From Gallionella sp. (lineage in GTDB: Bacteria; Pseudomonadota; Gammaproteobacteria; Burkholderiales; Gallionellaceae): a stretch of 64,000 nucleotides of DNA. Positions 1-9,060 of the stretch are shown here, piece after piece (the stretch's first letter is position 1; the number at the start of each line of letters is the position of its first letter). The position numbers and the translations under genes are program-made. The DNA is taken from NCBI GenBank assembly GCA_017880865.1, contig JADGRL010000003.1, forward strand, positions 62,001 through 126,000, in the 5' to 3' direction. The notes beneath the pieces are model-generated. The model did not search any database. It saw nothing but the letters and a program-made list of their open reading frames with translations, and was not told the origin of the DNA.

Positions 1-54
1 CGAGGGACTTTCCACTTGCTTACCGAGATTCACTGCCTGCACAATGGATGCCAT
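1..54 (-). CDS. ABC transporter ATP-binding protein, N-terminal fragment (YbbA/LolD-like)
   Basis: The complement of the first 54 bases reads ATG followed by MASIVQAVNLGKQVESPS, open to the window edge. Many YbbA-type ABC ATPases, which energise export or lipoprotein-type permeases, begin with a similar 'AVNLGKxV' strand. The position divergent to tesA is the usual ybbA-tesA arrangement of proteobacteria. Only 18 residues are visible, with no Walker motif, so the call rests on that short match and on synteny. Its start overlaps the tesA start region on the other strand. Confidence 0.5.
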   Translation of the reverse strand, partial: MASIVQAVNLGKQVESPS

Positions 55-664
55 GAAAACCTTGTCCTGTAAAATTATCTGGTTGCTTGCCGCACTTTTG
101 CTGCCGCTGGGCGCGCATGCCGAAAAAAATATCTTGGTATTCGGCGACAGTCTATCAGCCGGATACGGCATCGCAATAGAAAAAGGTTGGGTGAATCTGT
201 TGCAGCAGGAATTAATGGGCACGCAATCCGGGTACCACATCGTGAACGCCAGCATCAGCGGCGAGACCTCGCAGGGCGGGCGGCAGCGCATCGCCCGTGC
301 CTTGCAGCAATTTCACCCGGTGATTGTGATTGTGGAACTGGGCGCGAACGACGGCTTGCGCGGCAACAGTATCTCCGACCTCACAAACAACTTGGGTAAA
401 ATCATCGAGCAAGCGCAGGGCATCGGTGCCCGTGTATTGCTGGTCGGCATGAGACTGCCGCCCAATTACGGCGAAACCTACACCGCTCAATTCCAGAATG
501 TATATCCGCTGCTCGCTAAAAAATACCATATCCCGCTGCTGCCGTTCCTGCTGGAAGGTGTCGCACCGGAACAATTTCAGGCCGATAATTTACACCCCAC
601 CGCAGCCGCACAAGCGCAAATCATGCGTCGTGTTCTGCGCTCACTCAACCCACTTTTTAATTAG
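53..664 (+). CDS. tesA: Arylesterase / acyl-CoA thioesterase I, SGNH hydrolase, periplasmic
   Basis: This is a secreted SGNH (GDSL) hydrolase that cleaves acyl-thioesters, aryl esters and lysophospholipids in the periplasm. From ATG 53 the protein starts with a good signal peptide (MKTLSCK, then a hydrophobic stretch ending GAHA). ATG 44 would add three residues and no clear Shine-Dalgarno decides between them. The blocks are all present: GDSLSAGYG with the nucleophilic Ser, SISGET (Gly), GANDG (Asn) and DNLHPTAAAQ with the catalytic Asp and His. At about 200 residues it has the usual TesA length. It lies divergent to a ybbA-like gene and 3 bp before the DUF255 gene, probably in one transcript with it. 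Confidence 0.93.
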   Translation: MKTLSCKIIWLLAALLLPLGAHAEKNILVFGDSLSAGYGIAIEKGWVNLLQQELMGTQSGYHIVNASISGETSQGGRQRIARALQQFHPVIVIVELGANDGLRGNSISDLTNNLGKIIEQAQGIGARVLLVGMRLPPNYGETYTAQFQNVYPLLAKKYHIPLLPFLLEGVAPEQFQADNLHPTAAAQAQIMRRVLRSLNPLFN

Positions 665-667
665 CTC

Positions 668-2701
668 ATGACAAATCAACTCGCTCAAGAAACCAGCCCT
701 TATTTACAACAACACGCCGACAACCCGGTCAATTGGTATGCCTGGAATGCCGCATCATTGCAATTGGCGCGCGATCAAAATAAACCCATCCTGCTCTCTA
801 TCGGTTATTCCGCCTGCCATTGGTGCCATGTCATGGCACACGAATCGTTTGAAGATATCAACGTCGCCGCAGTGATGAATGAGCTTTTCATCAACATCAA
901 AGTCGATCGAGAAGAGCGCCCCGACCTCGACCAAATCTACCAGACCGCGCATCAAATGCTGACCAAGCGCCCCGGTGGCTGGCCATTGACCATGTTCCTC
1001 AGCCCGGATGGCATCCCGTTTTTCGGCGGCACCTACTTCCCGAAAGAGGCGCGTTACAACCTGCCCGCTTTCCCAGAATTGCTCGAACGCGTCGCCGAGG
1101 TTTATAGCGATGAACGCGAGGAGCTGGTAACACAAGGGGAACAAATCATCGCCGCGCTCGCAAGCATGTTACCTAAAGCTGGCGGTGCAAATGTCGCGCT
1201 GAATGAGCAGCCATTGGGCCTGGCCGTAAAGCTACATCTGGATAATTTTGATCCGGTCAACGGCGGTTTGGGTGGCGCACCCAAATTTCTGCACCCCGCA
1301 GAACTCGATCTGTTGCTGCGTCGCAGCCGTGCCACGAACAATGCACAAGCCGCACAGGCCGTGCATTTCACGTTACAACAGATGGCGCAGGGCGGACTGT
1401 ATGACCAGCTTGGCGGCGGTTTTTGTCGCTACAGCGTGGATGAACGCTGGGACATTCCGCACTTTGAAAAAATGCTCTACGACAACGGTCTGCTGCTCGG
1501 CCTGTATTGCGATGCGTGGCAAAGCAGTCAAAACCCCTTGTTTGCGCGAGTAGTCGAACAAACCGCCACCTGGGTGCTGCGCGAGATGCAATCGTCGGAT
1601 GGCGGCTACTATTCTTCGCTGGATGCCGATTCGGAACATGAAGAAGGAAAGTTTTATGTGTGGCAGCGCGACGAGATTCGCCAATTATTGAGTGACGATG
1701 AATACACCCTGATCGCCGCCTACTATGGCTTGAATCAACCCGCCAATTTTGAAAATCACGACTGGAATCTGCGCGTGTGCGTGCCGCCCGATCAACTGGC
1801 CGCAGACCTTGAGCTGAGCCCGGCACAAGCCACCGAAAGACTGATCAGCGCGCAAAAAAAATTATTCGCGGCGCGTGAATTGCGTGTCCGCCCGGGGCGT
1901 GACGAAAAAATCCTTGGCGCATGGAATGGTTTGATGATTGCCGGTATGGCAAAGGCAGCCAGGGTTTTCAATCGTCCCGACTGGTTGCAGTCCGCACAAC
2001 AAGCGATGGATTTTGTGCGCAACACCCTGTGGCGCGATGGCAAATTACTGGCGACCTGCAAGGATGGCAAAGCTCATCTAAACGCATACCTGGACGACCA
2101 CGCATTTTTGCTGAACGCCCTGCTCGAACTAATGCAAGCCGACTATCGCAATGCCGACCTAGTCTTCGCCACACAACTGGCCGACGCGTTGCTGGAACGT
2201 TTTGAAGATGCCGATGCAGGCGGATTCTTCTTCACCAGCCACGACCATGAAGTGCTGATCCAGCGCAATAAAATCGGGCAGGACAACGCCACTCCATCGG
2301 GCAACGGCATTGCCGCACAAGCCTTGTTGCGCCTGTCTGTAATCACTGGCGAAACAAAATATGCCGCAGCAGCGGAACGTTGCCTGGAGTTATTTTTCCC
2401 CACCTTGCTGCAATCCGCCAGCTATCACAGCAGCCTGTGTACGGCATTGGCAGCGGCTCTGCAACCGCCTGTTTTATTGGTGCTGCGCGGCGCTGAAAAT
2501 GCAGCCGCTGCATGGCAGGCCACCTTGCATGAACACTATTTGCCAAACGTGATGACGATTACTTTGACGAAAGATTTAACTGGTTTGCCTGCAGCACTAA
2601 ATAAACCAGCCAGTGAAAAGATTACCGCCTGGCTATGCATGGGCACACAGTGCCTACCACCGATTAACAACCTTGATGAGCTGCTGGAAAAGCTGGACTG
2701 A
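668..2701 (+). CDS. DUF255 thioredoxin-domain protein (YyaL/SPATA20 family)
   Basis: This 677-residue cytosolic protein belongs to the widespread YyaL family. It has an N-terminal thioredoxin-like domain with a CHWC motif (SACHWCHVMAHESF, about residues 48-61), a conserved FINIKVDREERPDLD block, and a C-terminal alpha/alpha-barrel region resembling glycoside-processing folds. The length is typical of the family. The molecular activity is not established; the CxxC suggests a redox role but this is unproven. It follows tesA by 3 bp. Its 3' end converges on the inner-membrane protein gene on the other strand. Confidence 0.9.
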   Translation: MTNQLAQETSPYLQQHADNPVNWYAWNAASLQLARDQNKPILLSIGYSACHWCHVMAHESFEDINVAAVMNELFINIKVDREERPDLDQIYQTAHQMLTKRPGGWPLTMFLSPDGIPFFGGTYFPKEARYNLPAFPELLERVAEVYSDEREELVTQGEQIIAALASMLPKAGGANVALNEQPLGLAVKLHLDNFDPVNGGLGGAPKFLHPAELDLLLRRSRATNNAQAAQAVHFTLQQMAQGGLYDQLGGGFCRYSVDERWDIPHFEKMLYDNGLLLGLYCDAWQSSQNPLFARVVEQTATWVLREMQSSDGGYYSSLDADSEHEEGKFYVWQRDEIRQLLSDDEYTLIAAYYGLNQPANFENHDWNLRVCVPPDQLAADLELSPAQATERLISAQKKLFAARELRVRPGRDEKILGAWNGLMIAGMAKAARVFNRPDWLQSAQQAMDFVRNTLWRDGKLLATCKDGKAHLNAYLDDHAFLLNALLELMQADYRNADLVFATQLADALLERFEDADAGGFFFTSHDHEVLIQRNKIGQDNATPSGNGIAAQALLRLSVITGETKYAAAAERCLELFFPTLLQSASYHSSLCTALAAALQPPVLLVLRGAENAAAAWQATLHEHYLPNVMTITLTKDLTGLPAALNKPASEKITAWLCMGTQCLPPINNLDELLEKLD

Positions 2702-2754
2702 TTCTTCGCCCCCATTAACGTGAAACTCGCGTAGCGAACGTTTGCCACTTCCCT

Positions 2755-3707
2755 CTATACGGTTTTTTTCCGTGCGGGCATCGTCAGCGCAATCACGCCC
2801 AGCGCCACCGCGAACCACAGCGTCACCAGGCGGATCAGCACGGTCGCGGCCACGGCCTGCGGTTGCGCGACGTGGTTCAAGATCAGCAACGTGACCATCG
2901 TGACTTCAAACCCGCCGAGGCCGCCGGGCAAAAAACTGAGCGCGCCGACCAGTATCGAAAAAGCATAAATGAACAGCGCGGTCGACAGCGACAGATCGCT
3001 GCCCAGCACATGCATGATGTAGTAGAAAGCCAATCCCTCCGCGCCCCACGCGAGCAGCCCGAGGACAATGCCATACAGCAGCATGGGCAAGCGGAAACAG
3101 CGTCCGGAATGCAGCACGATCTCGATTGCCGACGTGATGAAATACGCCATGCGCGCAGGCAGCTTGTTTTGCGCGATGACCTTGAGCACCCGCAGCCATT
3201 TGGTTTGGTGCAGGACGATCAGTCCGGTCACGATCAGCACAGCCAGAATCACGACCAGCGGCTGGGCCGGCGGATACACCCACAATCCGATGGAGACCAG
3301 CAACAGTATGCTGATGAGATTGGAGAACTGATCCGAAAAATAGGCCGCCAGACTCTCCGGATAGGATACGCCTGGTGCTTAAGGAACAGGCTGCGAATCG
3401 CCTCGCCCGACTTGCCGGGGAGTATGGTCAGGCCGAATCCACCGATGTAGATGCGCAGGCTTTCCGGAGTGTGGACACGGTGTCCCAGCAGCGCGAGAAA
3501 TTTCTGCCAGCGCACAAAGCGCAGTCCGTAGTTGACCAGCGAGAGCGTCAGCGCGATGGCCGTGCCGGCAAAGCCCACCCTGACCATCGCCGCCACGACC
3601 TCCTGCCAGCCGCCCCACAGCGAAAACATCAGATAGCCTGCGGCGCTCAACGCCACGCTCAGCAGCAGCGCGCGAAAACGCCATCCGCTCAGGACGGTAT
3701 GCGTCAT
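2755..3707 (-). pseudogene. Lysylphosphatidylglycerol synthase TM-region/UPF0104 membrane protein, frameshifted
   Basis: Two overlapping reverse frames together make one polytopic membrane protein of about 317 residues, the usual size of UPF0104/LPG_synthase_TM proteins. The N-terminal part (from ATG 3707) has the family block GGFGLTILPGKSGEAIRSLFLKH and then loses homology. The C-terminal part continues in another frame with PESLAAYFSDQFSN and later GGLGGFEVTMVTLLI. The switch lies around 3355-3366 and would be repaired by adding one base. It may be a true one-base deletion or an assembly error. It starts 4 bp after the sppA stop, so it looks co-transcribed with sppA. The substrate is unknown; related proteins act in lipid or glycolipid handling. 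Confidence 0.8.
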
Positions 3708-3711
3708 GCTG

Positions 3712-4665
3712 TCAGCGCAAGCTCACCCCGTTCGATCGCGCGGAGAAACCCAACGCGCTCATCGCACCGACGCCGAAGCGTTTGGCCAGACGATCGGCGA
3801 AGTTTTCCTTCACGGTGAAATCCACGATGTTCTCGGCCCTGATGACATCGCGAGCCACGGATTCCACGGTGCCATAACCGTCCGCCAACCCCATCTCCAC
3901 GCCGCGCTGTCCGTTCCACACCAGACCGCTGAAAGTGTCCGGCGTTTCCTTGAGACGTTTACCGCGACCGCGTCTGACCACATCGATGAACTGCTGATGG
4001 ATTTCCGCGAGCATCTGTTTGGCGTATCCCTGCTGCTGCGCCGCAACCGGAGAAAATGGATCGAGAAAACCCTTGTTGGTGCCGGCCGTGATCAGGCGGC
4101 GTTCCACGCCTAGCTTCGCCATGGTTCCGGTGAAACCGAAGCCGTCCATCAGCACGCCGATCGAGCCGATCAAGCTGGCCTTGTCCACGAAAATTTTGTC
4201 CGCCGCAGCCGCGATGTAATAGCCGCCCGAGGCGCAGATGTCATCGACCACCACATACAACGGGATGTTCGGATACAGCGCGCGCAGACGGCGAATCTCA
4301 TCATTGATCTGTCCCGCCTGCACCGGGCTACCACCGGGACTGTTGATGCGCAGAATCACGCCCTGCGTGTTCTTGTCCTTGAAGGCATCCTGCAGACTGG
4401 GAATCAGATTGTCGGCACTCGCCATCGTGTCCTCCGCAATGACGCCCTGCAAATCCACCAGCGCGGTGTGTTTGCCGACGCCCAATGCGGTCTCACTTTT
4501 GCCCAGCCAGCCCATCGAAATGAACAGCACAAGAAACAGGAATGCCAGCGTCAGCGCCTTGAATAAAATACTCCAGTGCCGCGCCCGGCGTTGCTCCTGC
4601 AAGGCCGACATCGCCAGCTTCTCCAGCACACCGCGTTCCCAATTACTGTTTTGATCTGACATCAT
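3712..4665 (-). CDS. sppA: Signal peptide peptidase SppA, 36K type (S49 protease)
   Basis: Membrane-anchored serine protease that degrades cleaved signal peptides. One transmembrane segment lies at about residues 31-51 (FKALTLAFLFLVLFISMGWL). The S49 domain has INSPGGSP, the catalytic Ser in CASGGYYIAAAAD, and LIGSIGVL downstream, where the catalytic Lys region falls. The 317 residues fit the single-domain 36K form rather than the duplicated 67K E. coli form. It is followed closely by the frameshifted UPF0104 gene and preceded by the HAD phosphatase gene, all on the same strand. An 18-bp palindrome separates it from the phosphatase gene. Confidence 0.92.
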   Translation of the reverse strand: MMSDQNSNWERGVLEKLAMSALQEQRRARHWSILFKALTLAFLFLVLFISMGWLGKSETALGVGKHTALVDLQGVIAEDTMASADNLIPSLQDAFKDKNTQGVILRINSPGGSPVQAGQINDEIRRLRALYPNIPLYVVVDDICASGGYYIAAAADKIFVDKASLIGSIGVLMDGFGFTGTMAKLGVERRLITAGTNKGFLDPFSPVAAQQQGYAKQMLAEIHQQFIDVVRRGRGKRLKETPDTFSGLVWNGQRGVEMGLADGYGTVESVARDVIRAENIVDFTVKENFADRLAKRFGVGAMSALGFSARSNGVSLR

Positions 4666-4672
4666 ATTTCCT

Positions 4673-4690
4673 TTAATAAAAATTTATTAA
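4673..4690. repeat. 18-bp AT-rich palindrome between HAD phosphatase stop and sppA start
   Basis: TTAATAAA-AA-TTTATTAA is a perfect inverted repeat that includes the stop codon of the HAD gene and lies just before sppA. It has no G:C stem, so it is unlikely to be an intrinsic terminator. It may be a protein site or chance. Confidence 0.4.
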
Positions 4691-5343
4691 GCGTGGTCTT
4701 TCAACCACGCGCGTAATTCCGTGAAATCCTGCACCAGCGCGAGCGGGTTCAACGCCTGCAACTGCTCCGCCGGATGCGCGCCGTGTCCCACCGCCAGCAC
4801 ATCTACATTGGCATTCTGCGCCAGCAGCACATCGTGCGTGGTATCGCCCACCATCAGAGTGCGCTCGGCACTGACCGCCAATTCGTCCATCAGTTCCAGC
4901 AACATGGTCGGATCGGGCTTGGAAAAAGTCTGATCCGCCGTACGCGTCGCGTGAAAATACTTTTTCAGGTCGGTGGATTCCAGCGCGCGATCCAGCCCCG
5001 CGCGATTCTTGCCGGTCGCCACGCCCAACTGGTAGCCGGCACCGTGCAATTCGGCAATGGTCTCGCGCGCGCCGTCGAACAGCGGGATCGCCTGATCCTG
5101 CGACAAGAAGTGATAACGATAGCGCGCCACCAGTTCGGGCAGCATCGCCTCCGTCAGTTTCGGCACGGCTAAACGCAACGCCTGATCCAGCCCGAGGCCA
5201 ATCACATGACGCGCGGTTTCATCATCGGGGACCGTCAAACCCAGATCGCGGCATGCGGCCTGTATCGACCCCGCGATCACCGCAGTCGAATCCATCACCG
5301 TGCCGTCCCAGTCGAATACGATCAAATCGTAGCGTTTATTCAT
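4687..5343 (-). CDS. HAD-IA hydrolase, phosphoglycolate phosphatase-like
   Basis: Cytosolic HAD-superfamily phosphatase of 218 residues. Motif I is FDWDGTVMDS with the nucleophile Asp, motif II is the Thr of GVATGKN, motif III is the Lys in TFSKPDP, and motif IV is MVGDTTHD. The cap is an inserted four-helix type (subclass IA), as in Gph. I set the start at ATG 5343 because the upstream extension in this frame has no homology and is rich in His, Arg and Gln. The exact substrate cannot be read from the sequence; 2-phosphoglycolate is one possibility. Genes of this type commonly sit between rluC and sppA in betaproteobacteria. Here rluC is about 4.5 kb away, with other genes in between. Confidence 0.88.
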   Translation of the reverse strand: MNKRYDLIVFDWDGTVMDSTAVIAGSIQAACRDLGLTVPDDETARHVIGLGLDQALRLAVPKLTEAMLPELVARYRYHFLSQDQAIPLFDGARETIAELHGAGYQLGVATGKNRAGLDRALESTDLKKYFHATRTADQTFSKPDPTMLLELMDELAVSAERTLMVGDTTHDVLLAQNANVDVLAVGHGAHPAEQLQALNPLALVQDFTELRAWLKDHA

Positions 5344-5463
5344 CACATCAAAGCCAAAAAAAGAGGCGCGGATATTACCACGCAACCCGCCTTGGCCGAA
5401 TAGCGCACGCGAATAACCGCTCCGGCTCGTATAATGCCGAGCCTTTACCTTTTCGCTTCTGCC

Positions 5464-6075
5464 ATGAATCTGATATATTTGCTGGATCTTTGCGCCGTTG
5501 CGGTGTGCGCGATCACCGCCACACTGGAGGCACGTCGCCGCGAGCTGGATCTGTTCGGCGTGATCGTCGTCGCGGTGATTTCCGGCATCGGCGGCGGCAC
5601 GGTGCGTGACATTTTGCTGGGCCGTCTGCCGGTGTATTGGATACATGATCCGGTATACGTAGTGGTCGGCACGGTGGCGGGCACGCTCACGTTTTTCCTG
5701 GGGCGATACCTCAAGCTACCGAAAAACTTTTTCCTGATTCCCGATGCCGTGGGCCTGGCGTTGTTCACCGTGATCGGCACCAGTATCGCGCTCAAGCTCG
5801 ACGCGCCCTGGCTGATCGCCAGCCTGATGGGGGTGATCACCGGCGTGTTTGGCGGCGTGATACGCGACATTTTATGCAATGAAGTCCCTCTGATCTTTCG
5901 CACCGACATTTACGCCACCGCATCGCTGGCCGGCGCGCTATTGCTGATCGCACTCGATCATTTCGATGTCAGCCAAAATATCGCCATGCTGTGGGCGATG
6001 GCCAGCATCATCGCGATCCGGCTCGCCGCGATCCGCTGGCATATCCATTTGCCGCACCTGCGCTCGGACATATAA
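5464..6075 (+). CDS. Trimeric intracellular cation channel (TRIC) family protein, UPF0126/YadS-like
   Basis: Seven-segment inner membrane protein of 203 residues with the family's internal duplication: GGGTVRDILLGRLPVYWI in the first half and GGVIRDILCNEVPLIF in the second. Prokaryotic homologues are trimeric K+/Na+ channels (TRIC). ATG 5464 is preferred over ATG 5434 because the added ten residues do not match the family start. It is divergent from the HAD gene across about 120 bp and lies 28 bp upstream of rlmM. Confidence 0.88.
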   Translation: MNLIYLLDLCAVAVCAITATLEARRRELDLFGVIVVAVISGIGGGTVRDILLGRLPVYWIHDPVYVVVGTVAGTLTFFLGRYLKLPKNFFLIPDAVGLALFTVIGTSIALKLDAPWLIASLMGVITGVFGGVIRDILCNEVPLIFRTDIYATASLAGALLLIALDHFDVSQNIAMLWAMASIIAIRLAAIRWHIHLPHLRSDI

Positions 6076-6103
6076 TTTAACTAACTTTACACAGACTGCG
6101 AAC

Positions 6104-7177
6104 ATGCAAAAAAAATCAAACACAAACTGGCTGTTATATTGCCGTCCCGGCTTTGAACAGGATTGCGCGCAGGAAGCACTACGCCAGGCGAAGCTGCAAA
6201 AGCCCATCATCGGTATCGAACAACCGGCCATCACAGCCGACAGCGGCTATGTGATCGCAGCACTCAACGAGCAATCCTTAAACTATCGCGAACTGATCTT
6301 CACGCGCCAGCTGATCCGCCTGCATCACAGCATCGCGCAGCTTTCGGAGCGCGACCGCCTGACACCGATACTCGATGCGATCGCGACCCTGCCCGGCACA
6401 TTTGGTGCGCTGTGGCTGGAAGCGCCGGACACCAACGAGGGCAAGTTGCTGTCGACTTTTACGCGCCGCTTTCAACCCCTGCTGGAGACCCCGTTGCGCG
6501 AACAGGGCCGCTTGCGAGATGACGCCACGCACAACCAGTTACCGCGCCTGCACATTTTCTTCCCCGACAAAAATTCAGTTTTGATCGGCACCAGCGATCC
6601 GCACAACAGTGCGGATGCGATCATGGGAATCGTGCGCCAGTCCATGCCACCCGAGGCGCCGAGCCGCTCCACGATGAAACTAGCCGAGGCGATCGAGGTG
6701 TTCATGGATCGCAGCGAGCAGACGCGTCTGTTGCGGCAAGGCATGCAGGCGGTTGACTTGGGCGCCGCCCCCGGAGGCTGGACCTGGCAACTGGTCAAGC
6801 GCGGCATAAAAGTGACCGCGGTGGACAATGGCCCGATGAAGGGCGCGCTTGTAAATCATCCGCTGGTGCAACATCTCAAGCAGGACGGCTTCAAATACGC
6901 GCCGCACAAAGCGGTGGACTGGCTGGTGTGCGACATGGTGGAAAAACCTTCCAAGGTCGCCACGCTGATCGGTAACTGGTTCGCGGCCGGCTGGTGCAAA
7001 CACGCGATCTTCAATTTAAAACTGCCTATGAAGCAGCGCGTCGTCGCCCTGGACAGCGCGCTGGGCGGGATACGCAAGCAACTGGATGAAGAAGGCATCA
7101 ATTTCCGCATGGTAGCCAAGCAGCTCTACCACGACCGCGAAGAAGTCACGGTGTTCTTGACCAAGACTAAGGGTTAA
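6104..7177 (+). CDS. rlmM: 23S rRNA (cytidine-2498-2'-O)-methyltransferase RlmM
   Basis: SAM-dependent enzyme that 2'-O-methylates C2498 of 23S rRNA. The 357-residue protein has an N-terminal THUMP-like region (CRPGFEQDCAQEA at the start) and a Rossmann domain with DLGAAPGGWTWQL as the SAM loop. Catalytic residues fall in the VDNG, CDMVE and NLKLPMKQR segments, the last holding the conserved Lys. I chose ATG 6104 because it gives the MQKKSNTNWLLYCRPGFE start expected for RlmM; the longer frame overlaps the channel gene. Confidence 0.93.
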   Translation: MQKKSNTNWLLYCRPGFEQDCAQEALRQAKLQKPIIGIEQPAITADSGYVIAALNEQSLNYRELIFTRQLIRLHHSIAQLSERDRLTPILDAIATLPGTFGALWLEAPDTNEGKLLSTFTRRFQPLLETPLREQGRLRDDATHNQLPRLHIFFPDKNSVLIGTSDPHNSADAIMGIVRQSMPPEAPSRSTMKLAEAIEVFMDRSEQTRLLRQGMQAVDLGAAPGGWTWQLVKRGIKVTAVDNGPMKGALVNHPLVQHLKQDGFKYAPHKAVDWLVCDMVEKPSKVATLIGNWFAAGWCKHAIFNLKLPMKQRVVALDSALGGIRKQLDEEGINFRMVAKQLYHDREEVTVFLTKTKG

Positions 7178-7695
7178 AACAACACCGCCGGTGGCTGCGC
7201 CAAGACCGCCCATAAGGGCGAGTGTCTGGCGGTATACCTTTTACGGGTGCAGACCGGCAGCTAAGGCCGTTCGTGTTGAGTAAGCCGATGGCCGTATCGA
7301 AACATGAATGACCAAAGCAACTTCGCCGGTGGTAGACCGGCAGCTAGTCACTTTTTCTTGCTTCGCCAAAGAAAAAGTAACCCAAAAGAAGACGACCCCG
7401 GTTTCCCGCCCTACGGGTTCCCTCGATCAGCCGCAAGCAAGCGGGGCTGTGCAACTCGACCTAGCGGGGCGCACACCCCGCACCCCACTGCGGGACTCGA
7501 ACAGTGCTCGCCTAAATCTCCGCCCGCTTGCGTCTGATCGAGGCGGCGCACAGGGGATGAAACGCAAAAACCGAAACCGAAAAATCGAGTGGGCAACAAG
7601 TTGCCCTTCATACTAAGATTGATAGCCAAAACAATACGACTCCGGTAAATTGAATTTTTTGTGCCCACCATTGGCTTTCAAACTGGAAAAATAAA
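7178..7695. repeat. Gene-free stretch holding dispersed repeat; left arm of an inverted pair around the DUF4062 gene
   Basis: This 518-bp stretch has no convincing gene. It contains a short arm-pair (CTTTTTCTT...AAGAAAAAG, about 7350-7378) and sequence of a type I recall as a widespread proteobacterial repeat that is often miscalled as small ORFs. Positions about 7532-7606 recur in inverted orientation at about 8981-9060, with long identical blocks including GGCGGCGCACAGGGGA and CAAAAACC, and end in an imperfect GGGCAAC/GTTGCCC hairpin. Positions 7270-7310 resemble the common CGTTCGTGTTGAG repeat. The ORFs at 7304-7616 fall in this repeat and are not believed. Confidence 0.6.
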
Positions 7696-8961
7696 ATGAA
7701 ACGCCCTACATTTTTTATTTCTTCTACGATCTTCGACTTCCAAGACCTTCGCTCAGCGCTGAAGTTTTACTTGGAGGAGCAAGGCTGCAAGGTACTTGCG
7801 TCAGAATATAACGACTTTACAAAGCCGTTGGATAAGCACTCCTATCAAGCTTGTATTGATGCTATCCACGCTGCTGACTACTTCATTCTTTTGATTGGTA
7901 GCCGCGTTGGTGGTTGGTACAACGAGAAGTCACGCATTTCAATAACCCAGCACGAATGCCGAGAGGCATATGCATTGCATAAAGCTGGGAAGCTTAAATT
8001 ACTTAACTTTGTTCGTTTAGATGTATGGCGTGTGAAGGAAGATCGGCGCGAACTTGCCAAATATCTTGAGTCAATTTCAATTGATGAGTCCTCAAAAAAG
8101 GCCATTGTTAACTTCCCAAGCAAAAGCGCGGAAGATGCTGAATTTCTGTCGGCATTCATAACGGAGGTGGGCCGAAATCAAGAGACGAGGCTGTCCGTTA
8201 AAGATCAGGCACCAGCGCCAACCGGGAACTGGATTCATACCTTTTCTGGTTTTCGAGACATTATTGATGTTATGAATGGTGTGGTTCTTTCGTCCACACC
8301 AATTGATGATCTCATGCTAAAGCGTCTATTGCGGAGAGAGCTTCGTGAGTTCTTGGCGCAGTCGCTAGTTAAGATCAAGGCAGGTTCAGTGCACTCACCA
8401 CGAAACCAGATTGACATGTTTCATGCGGAGCATCAAATAACCCTTGACGCTAGAAATAATAAATTCACTACAGTCAGCACTAAACGGTGGGACGGACTTG
8501 CTATTCTATTGATTCATCTGCTTGGTTTTCAACTTCATCCTGTTGTTCTTTCCAATGCAATTTCACAACCAACATTTCTCGACTTCGATTTATCAACGGA
8601 TTCGTACAAGGAGACTCAGACATACGAGGCTTTACTCTTGCTGCAGGGGAAAATTAGGAAGTTGAATCGAGCCAACACGAATAAAGCTCTTGATTTCATC
8701 TTCGAGCATACGCCAAGAGCTCAGCCGCATCGTGGCGAAACACTGCAAATTGAGACGATGAGGTTGGTAACCGTCATGCACCTTTTGGACAGGTGGGCAA
8801 ATGTGATCGAGCTATCGCGTAGTCTTCTTCGTCACATGGATGGAGAGCCGTTCCAAATGCCCAGCCTTCGCCCTGATTCGCCTATCCATGGGATGCAGGA
8901 AATGATTGAGCAAGAAAAACTTAGTGCGAGCGATTTGGATAAGTTTATTGCGGAAAATTAA
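7696..8961 (+). CDS. DUF4062 domain protein, possible conflict/defence factor
   Basis: The first ~100 of 421 residues match the DUF4062 style: FFISSTIFDFQDLR, then ASEYNDF, DYFILLIGSRVGGWY and SITQHECREAYAL. This resembles a TIR/nucleotide-processing-like fold found at the N-terminus of several signalling and anti-phage proteins (family knowledge). The remaining 300 residues are predicted alpha-helical and I recognise no domain. No NTPase motif is present, so it is not a STAND protein. The gene is visibly richer in A+T and uses different codons from its neighbours, and it is bracketed by inverted copies of a dispersed repeat. Both points suggest horizontal acquisition. The function is an inference only. 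Confidence 0.7.
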   Translation: MKRPTFFISSTIFDFQDLRSALKFYLEEQGCKVLASEYNDFTKPLDKHSYQACIDAIHAADYFILLIGSRVGGWYNEKSRISITQHECREAYALHKAGKLKLLNFVRLDVWRVKEDRRELAKYLESISIDESSKKAIVNFPSKSAEDAEFLSAFITEVGRNQETRLSVKDQAPAPTGNWIHTFSGFRDIIDVMNGVVLSSTPIDDLMLKRLLRRELREFLAQSLVKIKAGSVHSPRNQIDMFHAEHQITLDARNNKFTTVSTKRWDGLAILLIHLLGFQLHPVVLSNAISQPTFLDFDLSTDSYKETQTYEALLLLQGKIRKLNRANTNKALDFIFEHTPRAQPHRGETLQIETMRLVTVMHLLDRWANVIELSRSLLRHMDGEPFQMPSLRPDSPIHGMQEMIEQEKLSASDLDKFIAEN

Positions 8962-8980
8962 CGCGTGTAAGCCAGGTATG

Positions 8981-9060
8981 GTGGGCAACATGTTGCCCAC
9001 CTGAATTTACGGTTTTAGGTTTTTGTTTTTTTCCCCTGTGCGCCGCCGAGTCGCGCAGAC
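8981..9060. repeat. Right inverted repeat arm after the DUF4062 gene, with a 20-bp perfect palindrome
   Basis: Reverse-complement copy of 7532-7606. It begins with a perfect palindrome at 8981-9000 (GTGGGCAACA/TGTTGCCCAC), which could also end DUF4062 transcription, though no T-run follows directly. The sequence from 9061 to about 9110, including GTTTGAGCACG, looks like a continuation of the same dispersed element. The rest up to 9236 shows nothing recognisable. Confidence 0.65.

Noticed and set aside
7304-7616. Two overlapping plus-strand ORFs of 77 and 102 codons
   Set aside because: They lie inside a dispersed repeat, have no ribosome site and encode the kind of basic, Pro/Ser-rich product usually miscalled from this repeat.
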